Assembly: GCA_024401435.1 (NCBI GenBank)
Contig: JAKSLB010000009.1
Coordinates: 1 to 64,000 of the forward strand
Length of the DNA: 64,000 bases
Reading direction: 5' to 3'
Source of the DNA: Paludibacteraceae bacterium
GTDB lineage: Bacteria > Bacteroidota > Bacteroidia > Bacteroidales > Paludibacteraceae
A program made the translations under genes and the position numbers. The notes under the pieces were generated by a model. It had not been told where the DNA came from and searched no databases. It worked only from the letters and a program-made list of their open reading frames with translations. This document shows, piece by piece, positions 62,101-64,000 of the stretch. The number at the start of each line of letters is the position of its first letter. Position 1 is the stretch's first letter.

Positions 62101-62280
62101 CATAAAATCGGCGGGACCAAAATAGGCATAATATCGTTCCCAGTTGGCAAATGAACCAAATGAAAAATCTAGATTTGGTGTATCTTCATTTTTCGCAAAA
62201 AGATTTTCTGCGCAAAATAATGACAATATAACAATAAAAAAACTTCTTAGTATTCTATTTTCTAAGTTTGCTTGTTTCAT
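38188..62280 (-). CDS. giant SprB-like surface protein with about 90 Ig-like repeats and T9SS type B sorting domain
   Basis: An uninterrupted 8030-residue protein. The signal peptide is about 1-29 (FFIVILSLFCAENLFA). Residues about 30-480 form a Cys-rich N-terminal region with no family I recognise (clusters such as CNNCNTCHA). Residues about 480-590 are PKD-like (VTFTDKS ... WTWKYDD ... YDMTLTVQTAKGC). About 590-7850 is a tandem array of about 90 units of roughly 81 residues: P.(I/V).I.G...(V/I)C.G....L.A.G...Y.W ... Y.V.G.D..GC. Two Cys per unit sit where Ig B and F strands pair. Residues about 7936-8030 are the gliding-motility-type (type B) T9SS domain (APNAFTPNGDGLNDDF ... WDGTDKHGNKCPWGVYGY). 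The SprF and OmpA genes lie upstream. SprB of Flavobacterium is the best-known relative in architecture. A role in adhesion or motility is inferred. Confidence 0.92.
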   Translation of the reverse strand: MKQANLENRILRSFFIVILSLFCAENLFAKNEDTPNLDFSFGSFANWERYYAYFGPADFMDFNSPNIYTNSPDATSVPNEEVWTLKNGDGDSYLYNSRKGHVKYLIQDSPYGTPNQSGTEESYDFGSNEEIHGTFSVVTSQGNDVNMWCNGKSLQRLPNEFKAAGIVGSTGDAEILYDYISPGNWQKRAMAEKLVYRFKVTPKSTLLKLCFASVLSEPNTDAGAHFGDEHPGMCLNVTADNGTRVLPCGQYCGDASSNDNTLVSLSKKNNGDCYTGASSNNLTYKPWTTNIYDLRDFIGSEVVIEGYVHDCLLELYVCNNCNTCHANSTGITDYGNGNVKLNKCATAIYNCSNGWNQWTCYYSGCNRTNVDVTKRVMAGGHTAYGYLTGETMELKIDVENCPDPSNPNDKVRIAVPEGFGEGHYIWKTSDGVSLVDESGKAYTNYYAYVKRSEIQDVDYICTIKGSNSDCADISISTRIAKDPIVMDVISSNACYNNVTFTDKSHITQILQDGSYIEPDTIVKWTWKYDDHHGKSGTLTSYTIDDVNNDNSIKNPQGIFEWTDANQGKYDMTLTVQTAKGCTMSYTKPFKVQPQPDIQLAGTLDICKNTTSQLQVTNYNDPNNRYIWKKCTGGCSNGKCEGTIIQDSTNNSQYFDIEGIFGNEGNYCVEISRKEDLLEGNVVIGNQQCVYHKNFTVTIKDVPSFTFKNVTKKDGRYQIDICKGQTTDIEINDAGSPVAVDEYTWSNTETGKKINVGPTDTTQYIVTAKSGCNVSDSIWVNVKPLPDLTIDGPSAICQGDVVTWTAQGLSGSETSSYKWYTNNTQIANAATIEVSNNTPDYYYYTLTGRNQLGCDNTIQKQLTVRRKPNPTIPAPSPVCADKNVIINVYNVDSCQWIKDGGDTYGQMLRVPTESSINEPPVSSVYKLKTYVFYTDTFCTLEQDVPITVYKIPEIKIIGPDGICRGKSISFSAQDTADYSHDPAHGSGTIKYQWNDVNKTSSKTLTITPVASSTYTINWDNGTCSSSATKSIEVYDLPIFSVAPVYPRVCPGTIDTIIAEPNFALYKWFSLGSSVHDTIWYSRGTTENKIGIPINNDIDIYVKATDANGCEGESKTQVTVKPVPNISHIGPTEVCEGSQVTIAPTGGEQNQYTWSYKYKDSLVKEIPDVYGTLVDYPDCNGCGLITYTVKGVKDGCENTHSFDIAIKEQPEIIIEGDSNICKGQGVATLTAKSTKVAISDWNWTGMGVTTNTINVTPISDQTYYVVGKAQSGGCDGHAEFTVKVNELPIITITGNPAVCSGETVELTATANNTLKHCDWNYNTAISESDIVYNSDSSIIQAPVSSPTQFSVTGYDENSCYSYKTYSVIVYQKPNVTTDAKDICRGEGISISADGAASYEWLTSVDGSGVVKGSSTRFIDNDIKTSTATDYTIYVIGEENGCKDTLQVKFNINERPDVTISGNHIFCQGDSINLTASAANNSDSLYQWSTGSEEKTLRTIATGAVDSVKIILTDKNGCTNEAVHKFDVLLPPSISIKGENSACTGDALLLEATSSTNLTYQWYISEENESNKYNDSKDTKCHAGDCNIINPIITKSDKYIVSGKEIHTKNSEQVTCSSSAEIFITARPKPVVTIDGEHSICNNNSTNLTAKNTSDAIIQSWEWFEETSENNFTTTGDNKSYHNTGNLNDQKRFVAVATSTYGCVSEDTFAINVFPNYTVKIEGANHVCEGSTIQLNAKIYDKDNTLVDNADIKDFTWLPQGGNSAQTTEMALSGNTDFRLNITDPNGCPANSDPKEVLWIKKPEINIVHTGDNCAGMNNITMTATSNRESGQIRQWTCENNSNGNTINETNSSNEISFNLPTLDKTTIYQVIVEDTFGCVSLPELHEIVINDAPDLTITGVDHACKNSTIELTAASSSNGNIEWIDHEANIVNANEEIRKVELTEVRNYEFIAKVTANNCTTQKTLVVKVFDNPQVTIISADTVCRDMSLNLRTNVTLASPDAHITDYQWNISNDKSDAINVTPTSNPTKCIITVIDNNSCTGTYSKDITIIENPILYINGHTSGDTIICEGNSINLTATSQQNTEQGISQYTWYKNDVIESNTTNTYNTGIISDTTRYKITGSLPIYGCPGSANYTIITKPFPSFTVRDTFSCEGTLSTVKAVGDADFYEWHFNMNGKDTVATGSVYSEVLNADRSYKVRGSKNGCLSDFIEITAYVLSNPTIQISTNKEANFDYLTKADTLCYLDTDVLTASGDGSNYQWNSTTNDDQISLTATSVGLQKYTVTSSKTYKSDKTKQQNLTCQSTAIVNILVQERPNVTIKGPATICQNETAIIEASGADVYKWSLNNVDQATTGSTYTTDLSTTTTFKVEGAKTGCVSLPVEHTVTVKDEVRPDWGTLNVCEGQNLQVTVNNATSITWKNDDIVTGSTRTLSNIVATTADGEYAEYPIIAYYNGCSKDTTIQIKINKLPIITFDATKDGTTTNDINEINICLNEQVNIKAKTTDANITRWNTGALGTDNIDVKPQTTGTFAYIAHAESANGCESENTFNVIVNPNPIITINGKTNGSEEICEQSEIELKAEGSTGSRNNQYTWETKANGASDFTTISSNANKDVYTITNAEEGAIYRVTGFNDYCSNTATYEVKVNSNPTIEFDYNIACAGQSNTISIKNYVATTQYQWEWNDANGRGNVNNAKSITQSLTDNRKFIVEATSEKGCKKKDSTTVTVNKLPEFAVSNNMAICSGDKATLNATNSNLYTITWNQGLSTPDINGNVTIQPTSTTTYTATAVDSKGCSTKKDVTITVNALPILQITQQGATCVGNDVTLNASILNSTGNDSLNWYKKIDETTSQIVKSNSNSYQFTVTEDMNSVTMVAEAYNASRCKKSEEYTIQKVDKPSITVLGNTNCEGTEDIVRLSGADRYIWVSEDSVIANSLPITFSKANESHKYQIHAESGICYTDTFFQIHVNDLPKVNSATETICLNGSLNLKASDSDDSGLTYQWSTHETSNEITVSASSRKKQIYSVTVKDANNCKNKGVFEVNVYNEERINIEGKDEECINDEITLTASPSSYSDYQWFTINGSDTTLVGNTFSLTKLLTETTTYLLKFKDSYGCENSATKTVNAKKLPTISVNAPNICYGEKGIISVDKANSEADFYIWPDNSQNNFSWESADGITKDTTFKFSASLNECAIESEVTIKPNIKPEIVLLGSKGETLTIGKDTTVCPNTTITLYAKDNTEEAGTLNKTTYSWSSNTGTPLTNVTSINDTPTDQTTYQVTATNQYGCTNTISQTVKIYVPQPINIAGEPAICENGSVTLTTDGEGTLEWTIDPSSTTISEYTHNPEGIVLSDCQPGIIQVSVSGKDQNQCESRSDIFAVNVIKNPTLTITPLNRTVCEGSSIKLTANGGPGVAIQWENKEKGYLDNTYTPTSKGESNLSVKGFYTSNGITCSTDSTITIKALELPTFEIVGKDTCQGNPTLVQVLNPDNNLKIRWIGHAQNENPIEVSKTGIYNVTVEDQNGCVKDSSKEITIHPNPSFVIIRNDDITDNTVCNNESISLEAVGTNYTFQWFSNSNELSATETEKGSRISPTITQNSTFKVVASQKINDDLTCKSEKSYPVKVAAVPDFTINATDVCKGQNARVNLTVNTSGTSFDWSWSIGSEHMSQTGSYIDFNEVNQKQDFSVTGKLGHCSSTKTGSITPLELPSITAIDPFAMCINETKELTVIATNPNGGNLSYSWNADKDGSSMSISENKLTIHPSQTGLRTYTSKVTDIKGCYSTMPVEVIVNSLPSISISGNTNVCPDVTDNVKLYVEDNQNVIWYSYDESAEGNKGAEIGRDTLKQTISNNTKYVVEVSETTNDATCSNSQIIEVTTKQNPNIQIFGNKPVCLGNSIDLTILGNSGGNILASRDNEYETTSPITLRLTPTESKNYTIYLESSEGCSFDTTIAVITNEIPNVTIENQKNGESTICYNSEIDLHAYGEVSSVEVTSYKWNNGITANANTVKPLTETTYYVVGTKDGCSDTAWHTVKIQALPEISLTGNEKVCTDSIDFITINNYQTDYTYFWLPDSTAIGNDKLQITAHEGVNNYEVGVTDNTTLHCQNKATYTVKSKPNPSISITGNDVVCLNGKITLTAFSSLSGSSYEWTEDGESVKTAANTLPLVVNKEKTITLKVTNEGCSHDTTFTTKYYDLPTVTLKPAEDKDTICYNTDVTLEATPAGEAPFSYNWKSNYVTSTNESTTTTYKLTNTTTPYKFEVEVTDAHGCIGSNIIPIVVKANPNVIISGDKSVCDGTEATLYATGAVSYKWSTGSTEETITPTITSDSSFTVIGIDKYGCEGKSKKYTVTKKNNPTLYFSGAREICQGQSTTITVSGAGVSDSNYKWYYDSENLNSEAIYSNHRLLTPTKDAQYKILATLNNCQTDTTIEIKVNNNPSVSIAANTISSNKTAYICEGEAVTLTATASEDVNYNWSNNKTTDNIEVSPTAELTEYSVIVRNNKQCSATDTFFVKKNKKPIVNLIYPEAICIDSELEIEAESSSDYPTPQSYTWTFDGNPTSFNDASFETNITNEGTHVIKLVTEREENGKTCSYEKEVSVDTKAKPNFTAAPKAEDICHNQAVTIIIDNSNADYYIWPDSSRTTAKSWTEPTIQDVSSDPYNYEVTGYKQYLLKTGVLSCSNKSTVNVNVHSRPQIKIDGPASLCKESTTEISVKDLNRQDIPDGVYEYKWSTNATTKGITVAAPIDPTTYTVTVTDAITQCDTTAYYTLSSYINPTFTIIGKDAYCEGDNVNLSIAGGNNIKSIRWRDTTNNVILGEEEELNFVASSNNIVIESTIQTTDDCNVVSFFNLVTKPQPTLTVNVPEYVCKGSSADLKITGANSYTWKGHPEITTGNYSQTLTRKTKFTVTGEVNGCYKDTTFEIGVYSGTPVEILAKNENGDDIKISASHIAEICYGDKITLIADGANMQAYSWENILDGNTSTIVKQPLETTKFVVEGTDKNSCKRTDSVIVKINYLPEFTIPAKTYVCEDSSVVISANAEEILSYNWNGTYTDKSKYQPSAVTKDTTYKVVAMNSKGCVSDTVTYQLLKKPNPKLVISGDSVCNGSPALLTVSDTSSQSNYQTTYVWNSDSEKTGSTYTTENIYDKATINVYGTKNGCSSTAQIEIGTFTLPTILIDNNAEADTACTQSTLKLYASGGEKYKWDGKPITTENFYEIRPTEDGEIHTLWGQDAKGCEGTDDIIIRLQQRPKFYITGDNRVCEDSIVTLYANYSFDGDYKFTWKDKNDNIIGNGMDVRLTITQDTIIYLTAIDNMGKMCDTTISYEIKEKVNPTIEIINNDNTVCKGSYATVAVGGDADSYYWKDATGNEVSLTNTIYRMVTEDTENFIVYATKEGCVSSKEISLKGIDNPIISLNDATICYGDSVTLETQDGLYTYVWENETNQKMVKTSVATEETPAEYWLKDLPKMTSIYNVTAEDINHCKATASATVTVNSLPSLKFKFDKSVCENSDVTISAENKDIVYSWEGHGEESSYKDEFEHSFVMGSYPDVSEFVVYGKTELGCVDSSSIVINTKQIPTLNITYDTVCYGNGVNISGMNRSAKYEWKLGSSYVMSTYNNFKTFDIYYDSLEINVQGTVNGCTKDSAFFVHTYPSPKVKIVNEPKISVCLGSQTELKIKNPIKGWSYKWNNNDYRENDTVYSIYASADTYHEVYAKDENGCIGNTGINVNIVKNPTFFIEGANEICINNDIELNGSDIDLLYEWYDSHDNLLGTTKGKEKFIMNIFQDTILNVKGKLSGRIACETVVSHVIKANPYPTITFAKFDNNVCYMNQTYIEVKSDIDATFLWNTGETERFIQKEITEEKNKFIVTATSTSSTLCETKDSIEVTMLPLPVLTAEDQAICYGDSAILVANEVNGRTDITYRWDGASEDTCVFTTPNLTSATVYNVRGVDPNGCVGKTSAIVSIYNLPQFSLSSISPICRGSETTITASESDLTYVWEDDRNGEYKSGNTFTHSVNQDTSFVVWAQDANTCKNKKEIKVKVKDYPVLTLRMDTNYVCYNESRTIYVAGATNGYKWNNDASQVSNYLRLENIRKDTAIHVEGTTNGCTSVIDTIIKVWDLPNIKINPIDNICLRQPAKLVATGGESNLYKWNTGSSDDSIYVTPVITGESSYSVTGIDSNGCKNYDTIKVFVNSLPSVAIQADEFVCRGDSTELKAVASTATEYEWHMNGVAIENANESSYKTQITDDSYTYWLVVKDANSCIDSASFVIKAKEYPILSHKTTTGRDSVCVNGAITLYVSGAENYVWTEDGSNGNSFSDILNAPKDFIVEGTTNGCVTPYTIHIDTLQLPIFKITGDSVICLNDSVTLTATPNEVENRGDLIYKWRHNGESNPIITEAPIVNKTYEISATDEFGCKSTATHSVTVNSLPADLAIVGEKSACYDSTVTLLASAKDAVRYDWIKDASGVDTLSYDTESITATITSDTTFYVTVTDINGCHYQNSYDVKKIDHPELSFGIADYYVCYGERTTISVKGATSYLWENDYSTKNFRTDVITQDTVFTVVGTANGCSTTDSVEIKVRQLPIISIKAYNADNNDESNEICKGQGRIKLVGEGAGMNGNYIWNTKETKDNIIVSPANTTDYSIVGIDQYGCQNKADTNVIVHPIPLIEIESVSNICENDSFELIAKTTEDFTIKEYKWNGYADFDNKDTLKTTISKEQTFYLKVTDEFGCYNNTQRTVSAKAYPILKFDNPAYVCKGNSAIVSVKGASTYKWRSDKEITQRSFVDVPEKDTTYVVEGSTNGCTTIDSVRIEVKELPIISIESESGNDHICLNDSIKLKGNGGEADKYTWNTGSTSNNISVHPLVETTYHVTGKDEFGCQNEAEFIVYVNPLPSFEIKGEELVCKGDIDTLWVEGDPATYTWTSHSNTKGDSIMVAIDNDQEFTVKAEDSNRCVSYRTKNIKTKDYPIVEINAPNAICSGDIATLTATGAASYVWDDGRTENNISDTINATRTYTVYGTTNGCTTEESKTIEMWELPDVKILCKTNAICLNQTVFLEANGAASYIWSEGSRTKSINAKPTMTTEYYVIGKSNNGCESKDSFKVTVNPLPVVTIEGDAAICYNETAQLVAKGANTYVWSTKETTDTIRPNILTTQIYTVIGTDTNNCSSSATKQVRKKDIPVLTYATNSPICLGEIATITVLGANSYEWDDENHSTGNTLNSMPTSNTAFTVVGYLEGCTATETIPVNVLPLPTINIDGESEVCINDPIKLTVSGASTYVWSNGLQSETLTATPLSTMTYTVVGTDEHGCSNTASHTVVINPLPDFRIEGEKSVCKGLTTELTSVSNTDKVYEYNWSWDEDGATISKSTSTITANINNNTTFKITATDDKNCSSDLYTTVTSKEYPILSFIAPKSICQNEGLNISAFGANEYKWEIGSSTNQISDTPKDTGFVTYKVTGTTNGCSTTDSISVEILKRPEISISGHSKICYGEIDSLKASGAKYYEWYNGNTDSIIKVYPTVSTIYKLKGISENLCTDTTSFFVTVNPKPNFEIKSENSVCRGQSLTMHAEGNARNYHWGRDESCTDYETEYEGFVTIPINRESGIFVTGVDTNGCQNIVYKEISVTDPPEIVIDGAKDVCKGENVQLTAQGGDTFIWTIYNDNNAKSFLGGHLTYKPIQDTTKVMLTVSLGKCSDSTTFNITTKDLPILRIEGDSDICAGDIARINAMGAAKYYWSTRDSTSEISYKLSKSTRFHLWGENWQGCSADKYFDVTVHDLPRIHIIDDKIIGCPDGNTNVELGVEGAKTYQWKSIPYAEITPLDSINSHVKTVLTEETEVIVTGTSEYGCKNSVSYTVEQTKEKAMEFLVTPKVIEEENPVIHMQAEYPFEVVEWVWNPGNDDILHVRDTVYKYPRVDQDSFLVHAYALATNGCEYEKDEYVYVWKGLWAPNAFTPNGDGLNDDFHFFSTEFITEMSFIIYNRQGTIVFEGHSQDDAWDGTDKHGNKCPWGVYGYVVNYKSIFKGLKKKGEKKGAIQLIR
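38720..60505 (-). repeat. array of about 90 Ig-like domain repeats inside the giant gene
   Basis: I counted 90 successive starts of the type (L/Y/N/K/I)P-x-hydrophobic-x-hydrophobic ... C from the translation, giving about 242 bp per unit. The units are diverged, not identical. They fall into a three-unit pattern described in the findings. Confidence 0.85.
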
Positions 62281-62438
62281 AATTCTCTAACATTTAATAG
62301 GTTAAATGTAATTATCCCTATTATGGATTATAAATTGAAAGGTAGATTTTTTTTCTGTCTTATCCTAATATTTATTAATGATTATAAATATTTTTTATTC
62401 TATTTTTAGAAAATGTAAAATATTTTGATATAAATCAA

Positions 62439-63347
62439 TTAATTTTTGTGTCTTGTCTTTGGAATCCTAAAAGATAGAAATATTTCATGCGTGTTGCTTG
62501 GTAATGTGTTGTTACTTCCTAGTCCACATTCATAGACATATCCAAATCTGAATATTTGATATTCAAAGCCTAACATAATCGATAAATAGGATGGGTTACA
62601 TTTGTTGACAAGATCTGGTCTCCATGAAAATCCTCCCCAAAACAATCTGTGATAAAAAACTAAAAATCCTAAATCGGCTAAATGAACTTTGTTTCGATTC
62701 ATGTATCCTAAATCAATCATTAAGTCCCAATCTGTATTGATGTTTTGTGTATGAATGGCATATCCATAAAAATGACGATCGGAAGAATAGGAGGTGGATT
62801 GATTGTTTTGAATGTGTGTACACGAAATACCAAATGTCCAATTCATAGAGTTTAATTCAAATCCTAAATTGAAATCGGGTGTTACTTCTTTCTCTTTGTC
62901 AGAAGATAAATTTAACTCTTTTCGTTCTCCTTCAAATTCTAAGGTGTTCATTGTAGGATCATATACTCCAACAAACAATCCTGCTGATATACCCATGGAA
63001 AGAATCCATTTGGGATTTAAATCAATTTGATAAGAATATTCTGCTTTAATTTCTGTCGTGCTGTGTCCTATGCCTAAGGCATCGTATGAGAGTGAAAAAC
63101 CAATGCCTGACTGTGCTTTGGGGAAATAATTGGTGGCATTCAGCAAAATGGTATGTGGCGCATTGTCAACTCCTAACCATTGTAATCTGCCGAGTAAAAA
63201 CAGATCGATGTCTCCTGTGTTTCCAATTCCAGCTGGATTAATGTTGCCCCTCGAAAATGTTTGTTGTGTGAAAAGAAAGTCTTGCTGTGCTGTCATGGTT
63301 TGATGACAACATATGGTGACTAATATGAGAAAAAGGATCTTTTTCAT
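62439..63347 (-). CDS. PorP/SprF-family T9SS outer-membrane protein
   Basis: A 302-residue outer-membrane beta-barrel protein of the PorP/SprF family. The signal peptide is MKKILFLILVTICCHQTMTA. It is followed by QQDFLFTQQTFSRGNINPAGIG, the family's N-terminal pattern (Q...F.Q.......NPA..G). Barrel strands such as GIGFSLSYDALGIG, WILSMGISAGLFVGVYDP, WTFGISCTHIQNNQ and FRFGYVYECGLG follow. SprF of Flavobacterium is needed to secrete its partner SprB, and type B sorting domains generally rely on such partners. The OmpA stop overlaps this ATG by 4 bp (ATGA), and the giant adhesin gene starts 158 bp downstream. The natural inference is a dedicated partner for that adhesin. Confidence 0.9.
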   Translation of the reverse strand: MKKILFLILVTICCHQTMTAQQDFLFTQQTFSRGNINPAGIGNTGDIDLFLLGRLQWLGVDNAPHTILLNATNYFPKAQSGIGFSLSYDALGIGHSTTEIKAEYSYQIDLNPKWILSMGISAGLFVGVYDPTMNTLEFEGERKELNLSSDKEKEVTPDFNLGFELNSMNWTFGISCTHIQNNQSTSYSSDRHFYGYAIHTQNINTDWDLMIDLGYMNRNKVHLADLGFLVFYHRLFWGGFSWRPDLVNKCNPSYLSIMLGFEYQIFRFGYVYECGLGSNNTLPSNTHEIFLSFRIPKTRHKN

Positions 63348-64000
63348 TCTTCTTTTCGTACTTTAATTTCTACTCTTCGATTTAATTGATGTTCTTTCTC
63401 GTTTTTGGCATGCGGTATGGCTAATTCCAATTCGCTTCTGCCTATCATTCGTAGTCGTTTTGCATCTACACCCCTGCGAAGTAGTACATTGTAAACTTTT
63501 AACGAACGTCGCTCGGAAAGTTTTTGATTGTAAGCTACGGTTCCTCGTTCATCTGTATGTCCAATCACATCAAAGTTTTTTCCTTTGTGATAATCGATAA
63601 AACTCATGATGGTGTCAAACTCAGAGGTATAGTCTGTGATAAAATTATCTTGGTCGAATATGAAATAGACGATGCATGTATTAATGTCAGGACGTTCTAC
63701 CAACGATGTTTTCTCATTTTCGTTGTTTTCCGATGTTTGATTTTCTGTACTACTAGCTATTTTATTATCGTTGTTTGAATTATCGAAAGTAGAAGAATCT
63801 GTCGGACTATTATGGGTTGTGTCATTGCTTTGTGCAATTGGAGTTGCATTGGACGATAGTGTAGGCATAGAGTCTGCTGCTAATGTGTCTTTTTCTAATG
63901 GGGACTCTATTGTGAGAGTATCGACAGATAGTGTATCTTGTTGCTCCTCTTTTCCTTCATTCATGACGGGGTATCGCCAACTTCTGTAAAATAACGATGA
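63344..64000 (-). CDS. OmpA-family peptidoglycan-binding protein (5' end beyond the window)
   Basis: The C-terminal 110 residues are an OmpA-like domain: CIVYFIFDQDNFI, then DVIGHTDERGTVAYNQKLSERRSLKV with the peptidoglycan-binding Asp and Arg, and RRVEIKVRKEE at the end. A Ser/Thr/Asp/Asn-rich disordered linker of about 100 residues precedes it (LSVDTLTIESPLEKDTLAADS). The first ATG in the window (63964) has no signal peptide. The frame upstream of it is open to the last base (SSLFYRSWRYPV), so the gene probably begins outside and is 5'-partial here. It overlaps the SprF-like gene by 4 bp and likely anchors the adhesin/SprF complex to the cell wall, by inference. Confidence 0.85.
   Translation of the reverse strand, partial: SSLFYRSWRYPVMNEGKEEQQDTLSVDTLTIESPLEKDTLAADSMPTLSSNATPIAQSNDTTHNSPTDSSTFDNSNNDNKIASSTENQTSENNENEKTSLVERPDINTCIVYFIFDQDNFITDYTSEFDTIMSFIDYHKGKNFDVIGHTDERGTVAYNQKLSERRSLKVYNVLLRRGVDAKRLRMIGRSELELAIPHAKNEKEHQLNRRVEIKVRKEE

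Overview
The window is AT-rich chromosomal DNA from a member of the Bacteroidota, most likely order Bacteroidales. Four large secreted proteins end in recognisable or probable type IX secretion system (T9SS) C-terminal sorting domains. A PorP/SprF-family protein is present. Several intergenic regions carry the Bacteroidetes-type promoter (TTTG, about 19-20 nt, TAnnTTTG). The housekeeping genes (type B L31, an RluA-family enzyme with a long N-terminal domain, a DUF349 protein, periplasmic cyclophilin, MutS2, flotillin) are of the kind found in Bacteroidales. I cannot assign a family or genus from sequence alone. There is no rRNA, tRNA, CRISPR array, prophage or intact insertion sequence.

Layout. 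1-2.3 kb: an RluA-type pseudouridine synthase converges on an ECF sigma factor. 2.6-7.0 kb: two secreted proteins, one with tandem CBM6-like modules and one predicted beta-helix. The beta-helix gene starts 2 nt after fmt in a nadK-fmt-surface protein run (4.7-8.9 kb). 9.0-13.7 kb: rpmE2, a periplasmic cyclophilin, and a two-gene lipoprotein unit (DUF3160 plus a small partner). 13.8-15.8 kb: a BspA-like leucine-rich repeat (LRR) protein and a DUF456 membrane protein. 15.9-26.5 kb: a mostly housekeeping run on the plus strand: DUF349 protein, RluB-like enzyme with an RG/NG-rich disordered N-terminus, purA, HD-domain hydrolase, histidine phosphatase, pnp, membrane-anchored EEP phosphodiesterase and a small unknown ORF. 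26.7-33.0 kb: a 1882-residue LRR surface protein with an N-terminal ubiquitin-like domain. A 497-bp non-autonomous transposable element with perfect 17-bp ends and an 11-bp target duplication lies just upstream of it. 33.1-38.1 kb: flotillin-like protein, outer-membrane beta-barrel protein and MutS2.

38.2-64.0 kb holds the main feature. An apparent operon on the minus strand runs OmpA-family protein (cut by the window edge), PorP/SprF-family protein, then a single 24,093-bp gene for an 8030-residue surface protein. That protein has a cysteine-rich N-terminal region, one PKD-like domain, about 90 tandem cysteine-paired Ig-like units and a T9SS type B C-terminal domain. This is the architecture of the SprB adhesin / SprF partner pair known from gliding Flavobacterium. 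Reading the units one after another shows that they follow a three-domain higher-order period for most of the protein.

The accessory theme is cell-surface display. The four large T9SS-type cargo proteins, the BspA-like protein and the lipoproteins would be exported to the envelope. The SprF/OmpA pair probably helps export or anchor the giant adhesin. The T9SS core itself must lie outside this window.
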